NCBI GenBank assembly: GCA_050693875.1
Contig: JBOGWP010000111.1
Coordinates: forward strand, 1 to 51,713
Direction: 5' to 3'
Length of the DNA stretch: 51,713 bases
DNA from: JBOGWP01 sp050693875
Lineage (GTDB): Bacteria > Actinomycetota > CADDZG01 > JAHWKV01 > JBOGWP01
The translations under genes were made by a program, and so were the position numbers. The first letter of the stretch is position 1. Each line of letters begins with the position of its first letter. The notes under the pieces were generated by a model, which saw nothing but the letters and a program-made list of their open reading frames with translations, was not told the DNA's origin and did no database searches. Shown here in pieces: positions 49,328 through 51,713 of the stretch.

Positions 49328-50122
49328 ATGAGCCAGTCCGAGGATTTCGCAGCTGCCTTCGAGGCGGCGCTCACGACCAAGGTCCTCGGCCATCCCGTGC
49401 GCCACTTTCCGTTCTCCGTCACCGCGGAGTCGCTCGCATTGCAGTGGGCACGGCAGGAGAAGGTGAACGAGGGAGCCTGCGTGGTGGTCGACCGCGAGAT
49501 GGCGCCCCGGCAGCGCAAAGGGGCCCCGTGGACCGGGTTCGCCACCGATGCCCTCAGCTGCTCGGTGGTCCTCCGGCCCGGCGTCCCGCCGGAGGGCGAG
49601 GGGTTGATGTGGATGCTGGCGTGTCTCGGCGGGGCGAGCGGTATCGAGAACGCCACCGGCATCGAGACTCAGATCAAGTGGCCCGACGACATCCTCGCCG
49701 GCGGCCGCAAGATCGGAGGCGTCAAGGTCGACGCCCTCCTCGGTCCGGGAGAGATCATGATCGCGGTCATGACCTTCCGGATCAACCTAAACGTCGATGA
49801 GCAGGCATTCCCCGAGGCCCTTCGCGACGTCGCCACGAGCGTGCTGCTGGAGACCGGCAAGGCCATGAGCCGCGAGGAGGCCCTCGACGGCGTGCTGGGC
49901 GGGCTGGAGCACTGGTACGGCCAGGACGTGCCGGACCTGCTCGAGGCCTACCGGTCACGATGCGAGACGGTGGGACGCCAGGTCCGCGCCCGGCTGCTTC
50001 CGAAGGGCGAGGTGATGGGGAAGGTGTCGGCGGTGAGCGACTTCGGCACCCTGCTGGTCGACGTCGGGGGACGGCCGACCCCCGTGGGGATCGACCAACT
50101 CAGGAAGCTCGAGTACACCTAA
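49328..50122 (+). CDS. Biotin/lipoate protein-ligase-fold protein (BirA-like)
   Basis: A 264-residue protein with the BPL/LplA fold: ARQEKVNEGACVVVDREMAP, RQRKGAPWTGFATDALSCSV, and the central KWPDDILAGGRKIGGVKVD stretch corresponding to the family motif WPNDI...KxxGI. A C-terminal SH3-like segment (GKVSAVSDFGTLLVDVGG) completes it. The usual GRGRRGR nucleotide loop is altered (APRQRKGAP), so substrate and activity are uncertain; biotin carboxyl carrier protein is the likeliest target. The stop codon TAA is formed by the first bases of repeat copy C. Confidence 0.75.
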   Translation: MSQSEDFAAAFEAALTTKVLGHPVRHFPFSVTAESLALQWARQEKVNEGACVVVDREMAPRQRKGAPWTGFATDALSCSVVLRPGVPPEGEGLMWMLACLGGASGIENATGIETQIKWPDDILAGGRKIGGVKVDALLGPGEIMIAVMTFRINLNVDEQAFPEALRDVATSVLLETGKAMSREEALDGVLGGLEHWYGQDVPDLLEAYRSRCETVGRQVRARLLPKGEVMGKVSAVSDFGTLLVDVGGRPTPVGIDQLRKLEYT

Positions 50123-50365
50123 CGGGTCGCTTCGCTCCCCGGTACAGCATGGGGCCGCCTCCGGCGGCGTCGTTCCATGCCGGCAGGGCCTCGCTTCGCT
50201 CGGTGCCTGCCGGGCCTCGCTCGGCGTGCCGAGCCTCCGGCGGCGCCGTTGAATTCCGGCTGGCTTCGCTCGGTGCCTGCCGGGCGCAGCTTGGGGTGCG
50301 CCCCGGTCGGCTCTCGTCGCCAAACTCGACCTATTCGCACCAACTTCGGCACCTCAAGCTGCGCT
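50119..50365 (+). repeat. Dispersed palindromic repeat, copy C
   Basis: Begins CTAACGGGTCGCTTCGCTCC; its TAA is the stop codon of the biotin-ligase-like gene. Shared blocks are TGCCGGCAGGGCCTCGCTTC, CTCGGTGCCTGCCGGGC, GCTTGGGGTGCGCCCCGG, GGCTCTCGTCGCCAAAC and TTCGGCACCTCAAGCTG. It lacks the GCGGTCCTCAAT block of the other copies. The 328 bases from 50123 to the next gene contain only this repeat and a short promoter-like segment. Confidence 0.82.
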
Positions 50366-50450
50366 TGTGCCCGTTACTCACCAGTCGGCCGGGGCCTGGC
50401 GCCCATCCGGAACCTTGCGTTCAATCCTCTGTGTGCTTAACTTGTGGGTC

Positions 50451-50852
50451 GTGTCGACCGAGCCCAAGTCCGAAGCGGTCCGCGCCATGTACTGGAGGGA
50501 CGAGATCCTCCAGGTGATGTTCTGGCTGCGTGGCGAAGGCTTCGGAGAGACCGTCAACCCCTCGCTCCTTGAGCGGTTCCTCGGCGTCGACGCCGAGGTC
50601 GGGCTCCGGTTCCTCGACCGCCTCCTCGAGGAGGGCCTGCTCGTGCAGACGGGCCCGCAGTCTTACACGCTGTCGCCGACGGGTCTGCGTGCCGGGGCCG
50701 ACATCTTCGCCGAGGAGTTTGCCGAGCTCACGAAGCCGACCCACGGTGAGTGTGGTCCGGACTGCTGGTGCCACAACTCCGCTGAGGAGGCCGAGGCCTG
50801 CCTGTCCGAGCGGCTCCTGAGCGGCGAGCACTCGCACGACCACGTTCACTAG
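50451..50852 (+). CDS. Winged-helix protein with Cys/His metal-binding-like tail
   Basis: A 133-residue protein. The first 85 residues look like a winged helix (YWRDEILQVMFWLRGEGFGE, LLERFLGVDAEVGLRFLDRL, LSPTGLRAGADIF). The tail contains HGECGPDCWCH and ends in GEHSHDHVH, so it has several Cys and His residues suited to metal binding. No family name is certain. The GTG start has no Shine-Dalgarno site; ATG 50487 is an alternative. A PadR-type regulator gene follows after 33 bases, so both are probably one operon. Metal sensing is a guess from composition. Confidence 0.65.
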   Translation: MSTEPKSEAVRAMYWRDEILQVMFWLRGEGFGETVNPSLLERFLGVDAEVGLRFLDRLLEEGLLVQTGPQSYTLSPTGLRAGADIFAEEFAELTKPTHGECGPDCWCHNSAEEAEACLSERLLSGEHSHDHVH

Positions 50853-50885
50853 GACCGCCGCCAGGGGCGGCGGCAGGGGGCACAC

Positions 50886-51290
50886 GTGCCGAGACGGTCG
50901 CAAAGAACCGAAGAGTTGACGCAGCCCGACGGCAGCCTGCCGCGCAACTTCCTCCGTCCCTGCATCCTGCTGCTGCTCAAGGAAGGGTCCTCCCACGGGT
51001 ACGACCTCCTCGAGAAGCTTGCGGAATTCGGGTTCCACCGCGGCGACCCAGGCGGCCTCTACCGCACCCTCCGTTCCATGGAAAAGGAGGGCCTGGTGAC
51101 CTCGTGGTGGGAGACGTCGGAGATCGGCCCGGCCCGCCGGACATACCAGCCCACCGAGGAGGGCGAGGACTGGCTCCACGCCTGGGCGGGAGCGCTCTCC
51201 GAGAGCCGTCGCCTGGTCTCGACCTTCCTCGACCGCTACGACCGAGCGGTCTCCGTCCCGCAGCGCGACGGTCTGGGCCGCATCGGCTAG
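50886..51290 (+). CDS. PadR-family transcriptional regulator
   Basis: A 134-residue protein with the PadR winged helix: LPRNFLRPCILLLLKEGSSH, GYDLLEKLAEFGFHRGDPGG, LYRTLRSMEKEGLVTSWWE and RRTYQPTEEGEDWLHAW, then a C-terminal dimerisation helix. Such proteins repress nearby genes until a ligand binds; the target is not evident here. The GTG start has AGGGGG 6 bases upstream. The stop TAG is formed by the first bases of repeat copy D. Confidence 0.9.
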   Translation: MPRRSQRTEELTQPDGSLPRNFLRPCILLLLKEGSSHGYDLLEKLAEFGFHRGDPGGLYRTLRSMEKEGLVTSWWETSEIGPARRTYQPTEEGEDWLHAWAGALSESRRLVSTFLDRYDRAVSVPQRDGLGRIG

Positions 51291-51527
51291 CGGGTCGCTT
51301 CGCTCCCCGGCACAGGCCAGAGAGGCAAGGTGCGGCCTCCGGCCGCGGTCCTCAATCACGGCCCGCCTCGCCTCGCTCGGCGAGCCGTGCCTCCGGCGGC
51401 GTCGTTCAATGCCGGCAGGCCTCGCTTCGCTCGGTGCCTGCCGGGCCCCGCTTGCGGTGCGCCCTGGTGGGCTCTCGTCCCCAACCTTGACTCATTCGCA
51501 CCAACGTCGGCACCTCAAGCTGAGCTA
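51287..51527 (+). repeat. Dispersed palindromic repeat, copy D
   Basis: Begins CTAGCGGGTCGCTTCGCTCC; its TAG is the PadR stop codon. It contains GCGGTCCTCAAT, CTCGGCGAGCCGTGCCTCC, GCCGGCAGGCCTCGCTTCG, CGGTGCCTGCCGGGC, GGTGGGCTCTCGTCCCCAA and GGCACCTCAAGCTGAGCTA. It is closest to copy B without the internal duplication. The 88 bases after it hold nothing recognisable. Confidence 0.85.
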
Positions 51528-51615
51528 CCCCGGTCCCGAGGCTTCGCTCGGAACCGGACGCCCCTTCGGGGCAGCACTGGAGTTCTGAGCGCGGGCGATC
51601 GTAGTGTCCGCGGAC

Positions 51616-51713
51616 ATGGACAAGCTCAGCGAGCGGTACGGGGATCTTCTGAGGGGCAGCTACGGCTCTTCAACGACCTCGGCATCGCCACAAACGCAAA
51701 CCGAGCGGCATGA
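51616..51713 (+). CDS. Possible 5' fragment of a gene at the window end
   Basis: An ATG at 51616 opens a frame (MDKLSERYGDLLRGSYG and on) that is not closed before the window ends. Only 32 codons are visible. The first 16 residues look like the start of a conserved protein, but a competing frame ends with a TGA at 51711-51713, so this may be debris. No function is assigned. Confidence 0.25.
   Translation, partial: MDKLSERYGDLLRGSYGSSTTSASPQTQTERH

Overview
The window looks like a chromosomal segment of a GC-rich, probably deep-branching member of the Actinomycetota. A WhiB iron-sulfur regulator, a fused 2-oxoglutarate decarboxylase/dehydrogenase (Kgd), a SigR/RsrA pair, a SigK/RskA-like pair, a PdtaS-type kinase, a DUF5317 membrane protein and a DUF2342 zinc protease all point that way. 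The lineage is inferred from gene content; no genus can be named. Start codons GTG and TTG are common and many neighbouring genes overlap by 1-17 bases.

Layout. 1-299: the C-terminus of a probable site-specific recombinase reads antisense through a tRNA-Arg(CCG). 300-3640: response regulator, argS and lysA in one tightly coupled operon. 3666-6053: a SigB/SigF-type partner-switching stress module (sigma factor, two RsbW-like proteins, one RsbV) with a GsiB-like KGG protein; two good SigB-type promoters precede the KGG gene and rsbV. 6067-14775: a DNA double-strand-break island, nurA-herA-sbcD-sbcC on the minus strand, with ku diverging from nurA and a ligase gene converging on ku. 14774-16957: a class A penicillin-binding protein. 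17161-18157: whiB, a dispersed-repeat copy and a broken IS256-like transposase. 18365-24104: PdtaS kinase, CAP protein, small conserved proteins, an SDR protein, SigR/RsrA and a STAS protein. 24105-25114: an initiator tRNA whose 3' part is duplicated, flanking a decayed integrated element.

25247-34740: a run of five minus-strand genes encoding a large sensor kinase, a FecR-domain lipoprotein, a membrane protein with a degenerate GGDEF domain, a DivIVA-domain protein with a MuF-like Cys/His tail, and a UPF0182 membrane protein. 34877-41851: a subtilase, mreB, moaE, a zinc protease, a phosphodiesterase and a SigK/RskA pair. 42149-42731: cspA and an Arg-rich partner ending in a strong terminator. 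43178-50122: kgd, an anchored glycosidase-like protein, a HIT protein, an NTF2-like protein and a biotin-ligase-like protein. 50451-51290: a winged-helix protein with a Cys/His tail followed by a PadR regulator.

The most striking unassigned structure is a dispersed repeat of about 240-300 bp, rich in inverted repeats, present in four copies (17588, 42787, 50119, 51287). It always lies on the same strand and begins with CTAG/CTAA plus a conserved block. In two copies the first bases of the repeat provide the stop codon of the upstream gene. The other main points of interest are the archaeal-style resection cluster beside a bacterial Ku/ligase system, the DivIVA-MuF-like fusion and the SigB-type promoters.
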